From the NCBI GenBank assembly GCA_026998145.1, contig JALTRC010000506.1:1-8419 (forward strand): a stretch of 8,419 nucleotides of DNA, read 5' to 3'. The notes under the pieces were generated by a model that made no database searches, was not told the DNA's origin, and saw nothing but the letters and a program-made list of their open reading frames with translations. The position numbers were made by a program, and so were the translations under genes. This DNA is from Gammaproteobacteria bacterium (GTDB taxonomy: Bacteria; Pseudomonadota; Gammaproteobacteria; SZUA-229). Shown here in pieces: positions 1-6,648 of this stretch (positions are counted from its first letter, which is position 1; each line of letters opens with the position of its first letter).

Positions 1-489
1 GGTTACCACCAGTCCCCAGGTAATCAGCGGCGCCGCATCTCCCGGCCAGCAGGTTTGTACCGGAATCTGCCCCAGATCCACATCATCCTTTTCAATCACC
101 ACCTTCTGACAGGCCGCCCGGTTGACTTCTTTGGGGGACATATTCAGTACCTGCTTAAAAATTGGCAGCTTTTCCCAGGCATCCTTCATGCCTTTGGGTG
201 GCTCCGGCTCTTTTAAAAAGGCCAGTAGTTTACCCACTTCATGGAGAGCTTCCACCGATTCCTCGCCCATGCCCATGGCCACCCGCCGGGGGGTGCCGAA
301 CAAATTGGCCAGTACCGGTACATTCGAGCCTTTGACCTTTTCAAATAATAGTGCCGGGCCTTTAGCGCGCAGGGTGCGGTCGCAGATTTCGGTCATTTCC
401 AGGTAAGGGTCGACTTCCACCCTGATCCGTTTCAATTCACCCTTTTCTTCCAGTTGAGCAATAAAATCACGCAGGTCTTTGTATTTCAT
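1..489 (-). CDS. ubiD: UbiD, 4-hydroxy-3-polyprenylbenzoate decarboxylase (N-terminal part, cut by window edge)
   Basis: UbiD removes the carboxyl group of 3-polyprenyl-4-hydroxybenzoate in ubiquinone synthesis, using the prenylated FMN made by UbiX; this is family knowledge. The minus strand is open from an ATG at 489 to the left edge, giving 163 residues that begin MKYKDLRDFIAQLEEKGELK. The stretches DRTLRAKGPALLFE, NLFGTPRRVAMGMG, VGKLLAFLKEPEPPKG, FKQVLNM and TCWPGDAAPLITWGL match my recollection of E. coli UbiD almost without gaps. The family is usually about 490 residues, so roughly the first third is present. The prFMN-binding and catalytic residues lie beyond the window. No clear Shine-Dalgarno sequence precedes the ATG (bases 490-500 read CCGGTTTCCCC on the coding strand), but the start fits the family N-terminus exactly. 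It is divergent from the SulP gene. The truncation comes from the window, not from a mutation. Confidence 0.96.
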   Translation of the reverse strand, partial: MKYKDLRDFIAQLEEKGELKRIRVEVDPYLEMTEICDRTLRAKGPALLFEKVKGSNVPVLANLFGTPRRVAMGMGEESVEALHEVGKLLAFLKEPEPPKGMKDAWEKLPIFKQVLNMSPKEVNRAACQKVVIEKDDVDLGQIPVQTCWPGDAAPLITWGLVVT

Positions 490-520
490 GGGGAAACCGG
501 TTTTGTTTCAGATGGGATGA

Positions 521-526
521 ATTATA
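521..526 (-). promoter_or_regulatory. Candidate -10 box for ubiD
   Basis: The minus strand carries a perfect TATAAT here, 31 bases from the ubiD start codon. This would give a leader of about 25 nucleotides. No convincing -35 hexamer lies 16-18 bases further upstream, so this is a candidate based on the -10 element and its position only. Confidence 0.4.
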
Positions 527-545
527 CGGTGTTATTTTGTTCGGG

Positions 546-558
546 GATAAAATTTATC
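546..558. repeat. 13-bp palindrome between the ubiD and sulP promoters
   Basis: GATAAAATTTATC is a perfect inverted repeat centred on base 552, with 6-bp arms. It lies between the candidate ubiD and sulP promoters. It could be a regulator site, but it matches no operator I recognise, and short AT-rich palindromes often arise by chance. Confidence 0.25.
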
Positions 559-631
559 GGTTAGAAAACCTGGAGCGAGAGAATCTTCTGCCTGATAGAC
601 CCTATAAAGTCAAGCATATATAAGGCTTTTA

Positions 632-640
632 TGATATAAT
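632..640 (+). promoter_or_regulatory. Extended -10 promoter of the SulP gene
   Basis: TGATATAAT is a perfect extended -10 element (TGN followed by TATAAT at 635-640), 36 bases before the sulP ATG. It predicts a start of transcription near 647. I see no good -35 hexamer at the expected distance, which is normal for extended -10 promoters. The assignment rests on sequence match and position. Confidence 0.55.
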
Positions 641-675
641 TCGCGCCCTCTAAAACACTGACCAAAGAAGAGCAG

Positions 676-2421
676 ATGAATTTACAGGCTATTTTCCCAT
701 TTTTAGGCTGGTTACACCTGGTAAACCGGGAGACCATAAAAGCCGATATGATTGCCGGTATTACCGGCGCGATTATTGTTTTGCCCCAGGGCGTAGCATT
801 TGCAACCATTGCCGGTCTGCCACCGGAATATGGTTTATACACGGCCATGGTAACGCCGATTATTGCCGCATTATTCGGCTCTTCACGGCATTTAATATCG
901 GGGCCGACTACGGCAATTTCAATCGTTATATTTTCGGCAGTAAGCAAACATGCGGAAGTGGGTTCGCCGGAATTTATTACCATGGCATTAACCATGACTT
1001 TCCTGGCAGGTGTTTATCAGCTGGCCTTTGGTCTGGGGCGCCTGGGTAGCCTGGTTAATTTTGTATCCCATACGGTGGTTATCGGTTTTACAGCCGGTGC
1101 GGCTATTTTGATTGCCACCAGTCAGATGAAAAATATATTTGGTATTCATGTTCCCAAGGGTGAATCGTTTTTACATACCTGGATTGATATAGGAACCAAT
1201 TTTGGCAGCATGAATGTGAATGTCTTTATTGTGGCTATATGCAGTATTGTCATCGCGCTGTTAATAAAACGTTTTACGCCGAAAATACCAAATCTGCTGG
1301 TTGCCCTGATTGTGGGCAGTTTTGTTGCTATTTTCCTGGGTGGTGAAGCCAGTGGTATTGCCCTGGTGGGTGAGATTCCATCCCAGTTGCCACCTCCATC
1401 CATGCCGGATTTTTCATTTGAAACTATTCAGGAACTGGCGCCAGAAGCCTTTGCGGTTGCTCTGTTAGGTTTGATTGAAGCGGTATCCATTAGTCGATCT
1501 GTTGCGGCAAAATCTAATCAGCGCATTGATGCCAATCAGGAATTTATCGGCCAGGGCTTATCCAATATTGTGGGTAGTTTCTTTTCCAGTTATGCAGGTT
1601 CCGGTTCTTTTACCCGCTCTGGTGTTAACTATACGGCCGGTGCGCAAACACCTATGTCTGCTATTTTTGCTGCCATCTTCCTAATGTTGATTGTATTACT
1701 GATTGCACCACTAACCGCTTATTTGCCAGTAGCGGCCATGGGTGGTGTTATTTTACTGGTGGCTTATAACCTGATTGATTTTCATCATATCAAAATGATT
1801 TTGAAGAACAGTAAATCAGAAAGTAGTGTACTGCTGGTTACCTTCTTCTCAACCCTGTTCCTGGAGCTGGAGTTTGCGATTTATCTGGGTGTAATTCTGT
1901 CACTGGTTTTATTCCTGGCTCGTACATCCACGCCGGAAATTATTACACTGGCGCCAGATTATGATGAGCGACGAAATAAGAGAACACTGACGGATATACA
2001 GGTTAAGCCTTTAAACCAGTGTCCTCAGTTAAAAATTATTCGTATCGATATGTCGATTTATTTTGGTTCATTAAACCATGTACAAAATCGACTCAATCAT
2101 ATCGTTGAAAATGAAAAAATAAATAATATTTTGATCGTTTGTACAGGCGTTAACTTTATTGATTTAAGTGGCGCTGAAATGCTGGTGACGGAAGCCAATC
2201 GCCTTAAGAAACTGGGTGGGGGTTTATACTTTACCGGTTTGAATGCCAGCGTTTATGACTTTATCAGTCGTGGCTGCTTTGTGCAGAAAATAGGTAATGA
2301 TCACTTCTTTGATCGTAAGCGCCGAGCGATTACCTATATATATAATCATCTGGATAAAAATATCTGCGAAGATTGCTCCGCTCGCGTCTTTAAAGAATGT
2401 CAGGAAGATGAAGAGGATTAG
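676..2421 (+). CDS. SulP-family inner-membrane anion transporter with C-terminal STAS domain
   Basis: SulP/SLC26 proteins move anions such as sulfate, bicarbonate or dicarboxylates across the inner membrane. The protein has 581 residues, a normal length. Residues 20-415 form the multi-helix transport domain, including the SulP-like segments GIALVGEIP, GLIEAVSISRSVAAKS (265-280), YAGSGSFTRSGVNYTAGAQT (306-325) and PVAAMGGVILLVAYNLID. Residues 450-560 form the cytoplasmic STAS domain, with the conserved FIDLSGAE loop at 495-501 in the nucleotide-binding/phosphorylation position of that fold. The tail has three cysteines, C564, C567 and C575. The ATG is supported by an AGAAGAG-type ribosome site at 666-672 and by the usual short lead-in before the first helix. 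The gene converges on an exported alpha-carbonic anhydrase, which favours bicarbonate as substrate, but sulfate or C4-dicarboxylates (as in E. coli DauA) cannot be excluded. No gene symbol is justified. Confidence 0.93.
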   Translation: MNLQAIFPFLGWLHLVNRETIKADMIAGITGAIIVLPQGVAFATIAGLPPEYGLYTAMVTPIIAALFGSSRHLISGPTTAISIVIFSAVSKHAEVGSPEFITMALTMTFLAGVYQLAFGLGRLGSLVNFVSHTVVIGFTAGAAILIATSQMKNIFGIHVPKGESFLHTWIDIGTNFGSMNVNVFIVAICSIVIALLIKRFTPKIPNLLVALIVGSFVAIFLGGEASGIALVGEIPSQLPPPSMPDFSFETIQELAPEAFAVALLGLIEAVSISRSVAAKSNQRIDANQEFIGQGLSNIVGSFFSSYAGSGSFTRSGVNYTAGAQTPMSAIFAAIFLMLIVLLIAPLTAYLPVAAMGGVILLVAYNLIDFHHIKMILKNSKSESSVLLVTFFSTLFLELEFAIYLGVILSLVLFLARTSTPEIITLAPDYDERRNKRTLTDIQVKPLNQCPQLKIIRIDMSIYFGSLNHVQNRLNHIVENEKINNILIVCTGVNFIDLSGAEMLVTEANRLKKLGGGLYFTGLNASVYDFISRGCFVQKIGNDHFFDRKRRAITYIYNHLDKNICEDCSARVFKECQEDEED

Positions 2422-2445
2422 CTTGATAAAGGTTTTAAACTCGCT

Positions 2446-2473
2446 AAAAAACCCCGCTTAAGCGGGGTTTTTT
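2446..2473. terminator. Bidirectional rho-independent terminator between sulP and carbonic anhydrase
   Basis: A perfect 28-bp inverted repeat: six A, then CCCCGC, a TTAA turn (2458-2461), GCGGGG, then six T. The GC stem followed by a T run works on both strands. It ends the sulP message 24 bases after the stop codon and the carbonic anhydrase message 12 bases after its stop. Confidence 0.93.
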
Positions 2474-2485
2474 ATGGCATTAAAT

Positions 2486-3217
2486 TTATTTTAAAACAGC
2501 TCGTGCATGGGTTGCCTGTATGGGTCGGTTATTTTGATGATGCAGAGCATGTTTAATTTTTTTCAGCTGCTCTTTGGAGATACTGGCAGTCTGTTTAATA
2601 ACAAACCAGCGAACCCCTTCGGTACAGGGTGGTGTTGTTAATGAACCATTAAAGCGATAATAATCACGATTAGCCGGTAATACAGCATTAGCATCAATCA
2701 GGGGATTTAGCTTATTTTTATCGCCCTCTGACTCAGGCATATATTTCCAGGCTTTGGCCAGCTCTTTATTTTTTTTGCCTTCCTCAAACATTAAAGCCAC
2801 AACGGCCAGATTACCGTTTGTATCAGCGTGTACAAAATGGGCTTCCATTGGATAAGACTTGCCATTGATATGATTTTCACTGGGTACATGGAAATGAAAC
2901 TGCAGCAGATTAAAATCAATACCGTCTATTTTAATTGAGCTGCCCTTTTTATAATTGATCTGTACCGTATGACCATTATTAATAAACTGATAACCCCCCG
3001 GCTGGTAGGAAAAATCAATGGGTTTTAAATCAGCTTCAATAAAACCGGTAAGATTAATTGGAGACTGATTTAGGCCCGCACAGGATGCATAATCAGTGCT
3101 AAGTTCAGCCCAGTGTTGTGGGCCTGCATGTCCAGAATAAGACCAGTGGGAGGTATCATTGGCCTGTAGTAAGGGAGAGGTTAGTAGCAAACTGGATAGT
3201 AATAAAATTTTCTTCAT
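2486..3217 (-). CDS. Exported alpha-class carbonic anhydrase
   Basis: It catalyses reversible hydration of CO2 to bicarbonate with an active-site zinc, here in the periplasm. The 243-residue product starts with a signal peptide (MKKILLLSSLLLTSPLLQA, likely cleaved after A19). The mature part begins in typical bacterial alpha-CA style with HWSYSGHAGPQHWAEL and NQSPINL. Aligned by eye with known alpha-CAs, the zinc ligands are H108, H110 (QFHFH) and H127 (EAHFVH). The proton shuttle is H83 (NNGH), the gatekeeper Glu is E114 (PSEN), and the catalytic Thr is T194 in SLTTPPC. C46 and C198 are placed to form the disulfide common in bacterial alpha-CAs. All active-site residues are intact. An AGGA ribosome site lies at 3221-3224. 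The gene lies 93 bp downstream of metR on the same strand, and I see no terminator or convincing -35/-10 pair in that AT-rich gap. It converges on the SulP gene. Confidence 0.96.
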   Translation of the reverse strand: MKKILLLSSLLLTSPLLQANDTSHWSYSGHAGPQHWAELSTDYASCAGLNQSPINLTGFIEADLKPIDFSYQPGGYQFINNGHTVQINYKKGSSIKIDGIDFNLLQFHFHVPSENHINGKSYPMEAHFVHADTNGNLAVVALMFEEGKKNKELAKAWKYMPESEGDKNKLNPLIDANAVLPANRDYYRFNGSLTTPPCTEGVRWFVIKQTASISKEQLKKIKHALHHQNNRPIQATHARAVLK

Positions 3218-3310
3218 TATTCCTGCCTTATATGGGTAAATTAGGATGTTGTAATATACTATATATAAAGGCTTAAACGACTAGATGGATCAATAAAAAG
3301 ATAAATTGTT

Positions 3311-4204
3311 TTATAAACAGGGCTTTTTCATGGAAAGCTGTAAAAAGGCCTGCATATAAGCTGCATCAATTTCTGATTCCCGCACAGCTGCAAATAAAGT
3401 CCCTTTCATTCCCTGTTTGCTCAGGGGCTTTGATGTAATGTACTGGCGGGCAACAAAATCACTTAATAACCAGTCGGGCAATACGGCAATACCCCGATGG
3501 CTGGCGACCAGTTGTAAAATCATCATGGTCAGTTCTACCTGACGAATTTGCGCAGGCGTTATTCCCGCAGGATTTAGCAGTTTATTAAAAATATCCAGAC
3601 GGCTTTGCTCAACCGGGTATATCAGCAGGGTTTCATGTTTAAAATCATCGGCTTCGATATAGGCTTTTTTGCATAAGGGATGATTATTGGGTAATACCGC
3701 TCGGGCTTCAAAATCAAACAGGGGTTTAAATATAATCCCATCAACATTTTGTTGATCCGATGTAATCACCAGATCCACCTCACCTCTGGATAAGGCCGGC
3801 ACCGGATCAAAACTCATTCCCAGACGAATATCCACTTCCACATCCGGCCATTGCTGACGATAGACATCCAGGGTGGGCATCAGCCATTCAAAACAGCTAT
3901 GACATTCCACCGCAATATGCAGGCGCCCGGTTTCGCCACCGGCCAGTTGTCGCAGACGGGATTCTGCCTTCGCCATCTGCGGCAGTATTTGTTGAGCCAG
4001 TTGCAACAGCTGTTCTCCGGCCGTTGTGAGTCGCAGGGGTTTGTGTTTGCGCAAATACAGGGGCACATCAAAATAATGCTCAAGGGATTTTATCTGGTGG
4101 GACAGGGCCGATTGGGTAACGCATAAGCGCTCCGCAGCCTGGGCCAGACTGCCGGTTTCATAAATGGCCTGTAAACTGCGCAGGTGGCGGATTTCCAGAA
4201 ACAT
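3311..4204 (-). CDS. metR: MetR, LysR-family homocysteine-responsive regulator of methionine synthesis
   Basis: MetR activates metE and related genes with homocysteine as co-inducer, and represses itself; this is known from E. coli. The protein has 297 residues. It has an N-terminal winged helix-turn-helix (about 5-63: HLRSLQAIYETGSLAQAAER, then TQSALSHQIKSLE), a linker helix, and a periplasmic-binding-protein-like effector domain. Matches to E. coli MetR include ECHSCFEWLMPTL, FDPVPALSRGEVDLVITSD, HETLLIYPVEQSRLD and GIAVLPDW. It is slightly shorter than the E. coli protein (about 317) because the C-terminal tail is short. The ATG has a GGAG ribosome site at 4210-4213. Divergence from metE with MetR boxes between the two genes makes the identity very secure. 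The alpha-carbonic anhydrase follows on the same strand 93 bp later. Confidence 0.97.
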   Translation of the reverse strand: MFLEIRHLRSLQAIYETGSLAQAAERLCVTQSALSHQIKSLEHYFDVPLYLRKHKPLRLTTAGEQLLQLAQQILPQMAKAESRLRQLAGGETGRLHIAVECHSCFEWLMPTLDVYRQQWPDVEVDIRLGMSFDPVPALSRGEVDLVITSDQQNVDGIIFKPLFDFEARAVLPNNHPLCKKAYIEADDFKHETLLIYPVEQSRLDIFNKLLNPAGITPAQIRQVELTMMILQLVASHRGIAVLPDWLLSDFVARQYITSKPLSKQGMKGTLFAAVRESEIDAAYMQAFLQLSMKKPCL

Positions 4205-4217
4205 GACAACTCCAACA

Positions 4218-4230
4218 TGAATCTAATTCA
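4218..4230. promoter_or_regulatory. MetR box 1 (metR-proximal)
   Basis: TGAATCTAATTCA fits the MetR consensus TGAA-N5-TTCA, with the preferred A/T in the centre. The dyad extends to 4214-4234, with only the two bases beside the centre unpaired. It covers the predicted metR transcription start, so MetR bound here should block its own gene. Confidence 0.85.
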
Positions 4231-4233
4231 TGT

Positions 4234-4262
4234 TTTATATGATTAATATGAAATTGATTCAA
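4234..4262 (-). promoter_or_regulatory. metR promoter
   Basis: On the minus strand, a -35 TTGAAT (4257-4262) and a -10 TATAAA (4234-4239) are separated by exactly 17 bases. This predicts a start near 4227. The -35 overlaps MetR box 2 and the start lies in box 1, which fits the autorepression known for MetR. Confidence 0.65.
4249..4261. promoter_or_regulatory. MetR box 2 (metE-proximal)
   Basis: TGAAATTGATTCA is a second full match to TGAA-N5-TTCA, centred 31 bp from box 1, about three helical turns. It lies 51-63 bases before the metE ATG, a plausible activator position for metE. The plus strand also contains TTGATT (4254-4259) as a possible metE -35, but no good -10 follows, as expected for an activator-dependent promoter. 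Confidence 0.85.
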
Positions 4263-4311
4263 TCATAAGCCTGCCCCAAACTCTCCGCAAGTTAATTATC
4301 TGGAGAAAACA

Positions 4312-6588
4312 ATGCAATTACATAATCTGGGCTTTCCCCGTATTGGTCATAACCGGGAGCTGAAAAAGGCGGTTGAATCCTACTGGAAGGGTGATATCGA
4401 TCAGCCAACACTGGAAAAAACCGGCGCAGAGCTGCGTAAAAAACACTGGCAAATTCAACATGAAGCCGGTCTGGATTTATTGCCGGTAGGGGATTTTTCC
4501 TGGTATGACACCACCCTGGATACCAGCTGTCTGCTGGGTGCTGTGCCCAAACGGTTTAATTTCTCTAGCGACCAGGTGGATTTGGATACCCTGTTCCGTA
4601 TGGCCCGTGGTCGCGCCCCATCGGGAGAGCCGGCAGCAGCCTGTGAAATGACCAAATGGTTTGATACCAACTACCACTATATTGTGCCCGAGCTGGATAA
4701 GGATCAGAATTTCAGCCTGTCCAGCAGCAAGTTGTTTGATGAGGTGGCAGAAGCACAGGCTCTGGGCTACAGGGTCAAGCCCGTGATTCTGGGGCCTTTG
4801 TCATGGTTGTGGCTGGGCAAATGCCGGAGCGAGGACTTTAATAAACTGGATTTGCTGGACAGGCTGCTTCCCGTATATCAACAGATACTGGAAAAACTGT
4901 CTGCTCAGGGGGTGGAATGGGTGCAGATAGATGAGCCGATTCTGGTACTGGATTTGCCGGAAGACTGGAAACAGGCATTCAAAAAGGTCTATGAACAATT
5001 AAGTCAGTCAAAAATCAATATTTTACTGGCCACCTATTTCGGCGCTCTGCAGGACAATCTGCAAATCGCCTGTGATCTGCCGGTAGTCGGTTTACATATT
5101 GATGCGGTGCGCGCCCCGGCCCAGCTTATTCCGGTTATCGAAGCACTGGGAGATGAAAAAATATTATCGGCAGGTGTAATTGATGGTCGTAATATCTGGA
5201 AAACCGATCTCAATAAATGGCTGGTGGATTTAAAACAGCCATTGCAGCAACTGGGCGAGCGTTTGTGGCTGGCGCCATCCTGCTCCCTGCTACACACCCC
5301 GGTGGATCTGGACTCTGAAGATCAACTGGATGCTGAGCTAAAAAACTGGCTGGCTTTTGCGGTGCAAAAACTCCATGAATTAAAGCTGCTGGGAGATGCA
5401 CTACAGGGCAGGGATGTCACCAAGGCTTTAGAGGACAATCAACAGGCGATTACCAGCCGGCAAACATCCAGCCGTATTCATGTGGATGCGGTCAAACAGC
5501 GGGTGAAGGATATCACCGAAGCCATGGTCAATCGAAACAGCGAATTTGCGCTGCGCAAAAAAGCCCAGCAGGCTCAGCTGAATCTGCCCGCCTACCCGAC
5601 CACCACCATTGGCTCCTTCCCGCAAACCACGGAAATTCGTCAGCTACGTTTGCAGTTTAAACAGGGCAAAATTTCCAGTGAAGAATATAAAGCCAGAATG
5701 CGCGAAGAAATCGCCTTTGCCATTAAAAAGCAGGAAGAGCTGGGGCTGGATGTGCTGGTGCACGGGGAACCGGAACGCAATGACATGGTGGAATATTTTG
5801 GTGAGCAACTCAATGGCTTTGCCTTTACCCGCAATGGCTGGGTGCAGTCCTATGGCTCCCGTTGCGTCAAGCCGCCGATTATTTACGGGGATGTGAGTCG
5901 CCCCCATGCCATGACGGTGGCCTGGAGTGAATATGCCCAGTCCCTGACGGACAAGCCGGTAAAAGGTATGCTGACCGGGCCGGTTACTATTTTACAATGG
6001 TCGTTTGTGCGGGATGATCAGTCCCGCTCGGAAACCTGTACACAAATTGCCCTGGCAATTCGCGATGAGGTTCTGGATCTGGAAGACGCTGGTATCAAAC
6101 TGATTCAAATTGATGAACCGGCGATTCGTGAAGGCCTGCCTTTACGGCAAAGTGATTGGCAGGAATATCTGGATTGGGCGGTACGAGCCTTTAGAATTTC
6201 GGCCGCCGGTGTTGCAGATAAAACCCAGATACACACCCACATGTGTTATGCGGAATTTAATGACATTATGCCCGCCATTGCCAATATGGATGCGGATGTG
6301 ATAACCATTGAAACATCGCGCTCGGCCATGGAATTGTTGGATGCGTTTGAAGACTTTAATTATCCAAACGATATAGGCCCGGGTGTGTATGATATTCACT
6401 CACCGAATATTCCGGATACTCAGGCAATGGAATCATTAATGCAAAAAGCCGCCAGTCGCATTCCGGCGGAGCAATTATGGGTGAACCCGGATTGTGGATT
6501 AAAAACCCGTAACTGGCCGGAGGTTGAACAGGCGCTGGCGAATATGGTGGAAACAGCGCGGAGTCTTCGCCAGGCTCAGACAGCCTAG
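4312..6588 (+). CDS. metE: MetE, cobalamin-independent methionine synthase
   Basis: MetE transfers a methyl group from 5-methyltetrahydropteroyltri-L-glutamate to homocysteine, the last step of methionine synthesis, without vitamin B12; it acts in the cytoplasm. The protein has 758 residues (E. coli about 753) and shows both halves of the duplicated barrel. The N-terminal half starts LHNLGFPRIGHNRELKKAVE. The catalytic half has the homocysteine-binding TTIGSFPQT (I433-S435), HGEPERNDMVEYFGE with E486, and IQIDEPAIREGLP with D601. The zinc ligands H643 and C645 (HTHMCY), E667 (TIETSRS) and C728 (VNPDCGLKTR) are all present and sit two places later than in E. coli. The ATG has a GGAGA ribosome site at 4302-4306. 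Divergence from metR and two MetR boxes indicate MetR activation. I see no cobalamin riboswitch, SAM riboswitch or MetJ box in the 107-bp upstream region. Confidence 0.98.
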   Translation: MQLHNLGFPRIGHNRELKKAVESYWKGDIDQPTLEKTGAELRKKHWQIQHEAGLDLLPVGDFSWYDTTLDTSCLLGAVPKRFNFSSDQVDLDTLFRMARGRAPSGEPAAACEMTKWFDTNYHYIVPELDKDQNFSLSSSKLFDEVAEAQALGYRVKPVILGPLSWLWLGKCRSEDFNKLDLLDRLLPVYQQILEKLSAQGVEWVQIDEPILVLDLPEDWKQAFKKVYEQLSQSKINILLATYFGALQDNLQIACDLPVVGLHIDAVRAPAQLIPVIEALGDEKILSAGVIDGRNIWKTDLNKWLVDLKQPLQQLGERLWLAPSCSLLHTPVDLDSEDQLDAELKNWLAFAVQKLHELKLLGDALQGRDVTKALEDNQQAITSRQTSSRIHVDAVKQRVKDITEAMVNRNSEFALRKKAQQAQLNLPAYPTTTIGSFPQTTEIRQLRLQFKQGKISSEEYKARMREEIAFAIKKQEELGLDVLVHGEPERNDMVEYFGEQLNGFAFTRNGWVQSYGSRCVKPPIIYGDVSRPHAMTVAWSEYAQSLTDKPVKGMLTGPVTILQWSFVRDDQSRSETCTQIALAIRDEVLDLEDAGIKLIQIDEPAIREGLPLRQSDWQEYLDWAVRAFRISAAGVADKTQIHTHMCYAEFNDIMPAIANMDADVITIETSRSAMELLDAFEDFNYPNDIGPGVYDIHSPNIPDTQAMESLMQKAASRIPAEQLWVNPDCGLKTRNWPEVEQALANMVETARSLRQAQTA

Positions 6589-6605
6589 ACGTTAAATGCT
6601 TTATA

Positions 6606-6645
6606 TAATATCCGCAAATACAACGGCTGTTATTTGCGGATATTA
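6606..6645. terminator. Stem-loop in the metE / c-di-GMP gene convergent gap, possible terminator
   Basis: A 15-bp perfect stem (6606-6620 with 6631-6645, core TCCGCAAATA) encloses a 10-base loop. It starts 17 bases after the metE stop and ends just before the stop of the opposing gene. It is well placed to end both messages, but neither side has a proper T run and the stem is AT-rich. It may instead protect 3' ends or act with Rho. Confidence 0.55.
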
Positions 6646-6648
6646 AAC

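Noticed and set aside
122..406. 94-residue plus-strand reading frame
   Set aside because: It lies wholly antisense to ubiD, whose protein sequence is clearly recognisable.
617..626. TATATAAGGC before sulP resembles TATATAAAGGC before the carbonic anhydrase (3262-3272), suggesting a shared operator
   Set aside because: The match is short, AT-rich, differs by one base in length and has different orientation relative to each gene; chance similarity is likely.
561..995. 144-residue reading frame on the minus strand across the sulP start
   Set aside because: It runs antisense to the well-supported sulP N-terminus and resembles no protein family. It would also occupy the divergent promoter region.
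3225..3272. Imperfect hairpin (GCCTTATAT with ATATAAAGGC) just upstream of the carbonic anhydrase ribosome site
   Set aside because: The arms are short and AT-rich with a bulge, and the 29-base loop makes a stable regulatory structure unlikely.
4205..4311. Possible cobalamin or SAM riboswitch in front of metE
   Set aside because: The region is too short for a cobalamin riboswitch. It shows no conserved B12-box or SAM-riboswitch elements and is explained by MetR boxes, promoters and the ribosome site.
5034..5907. Several 60-95 residue reading frames overlapping metE on both strands
   Set aside because: They are shadows of the metE reading frame, which is complete and shows all catalytic residues.
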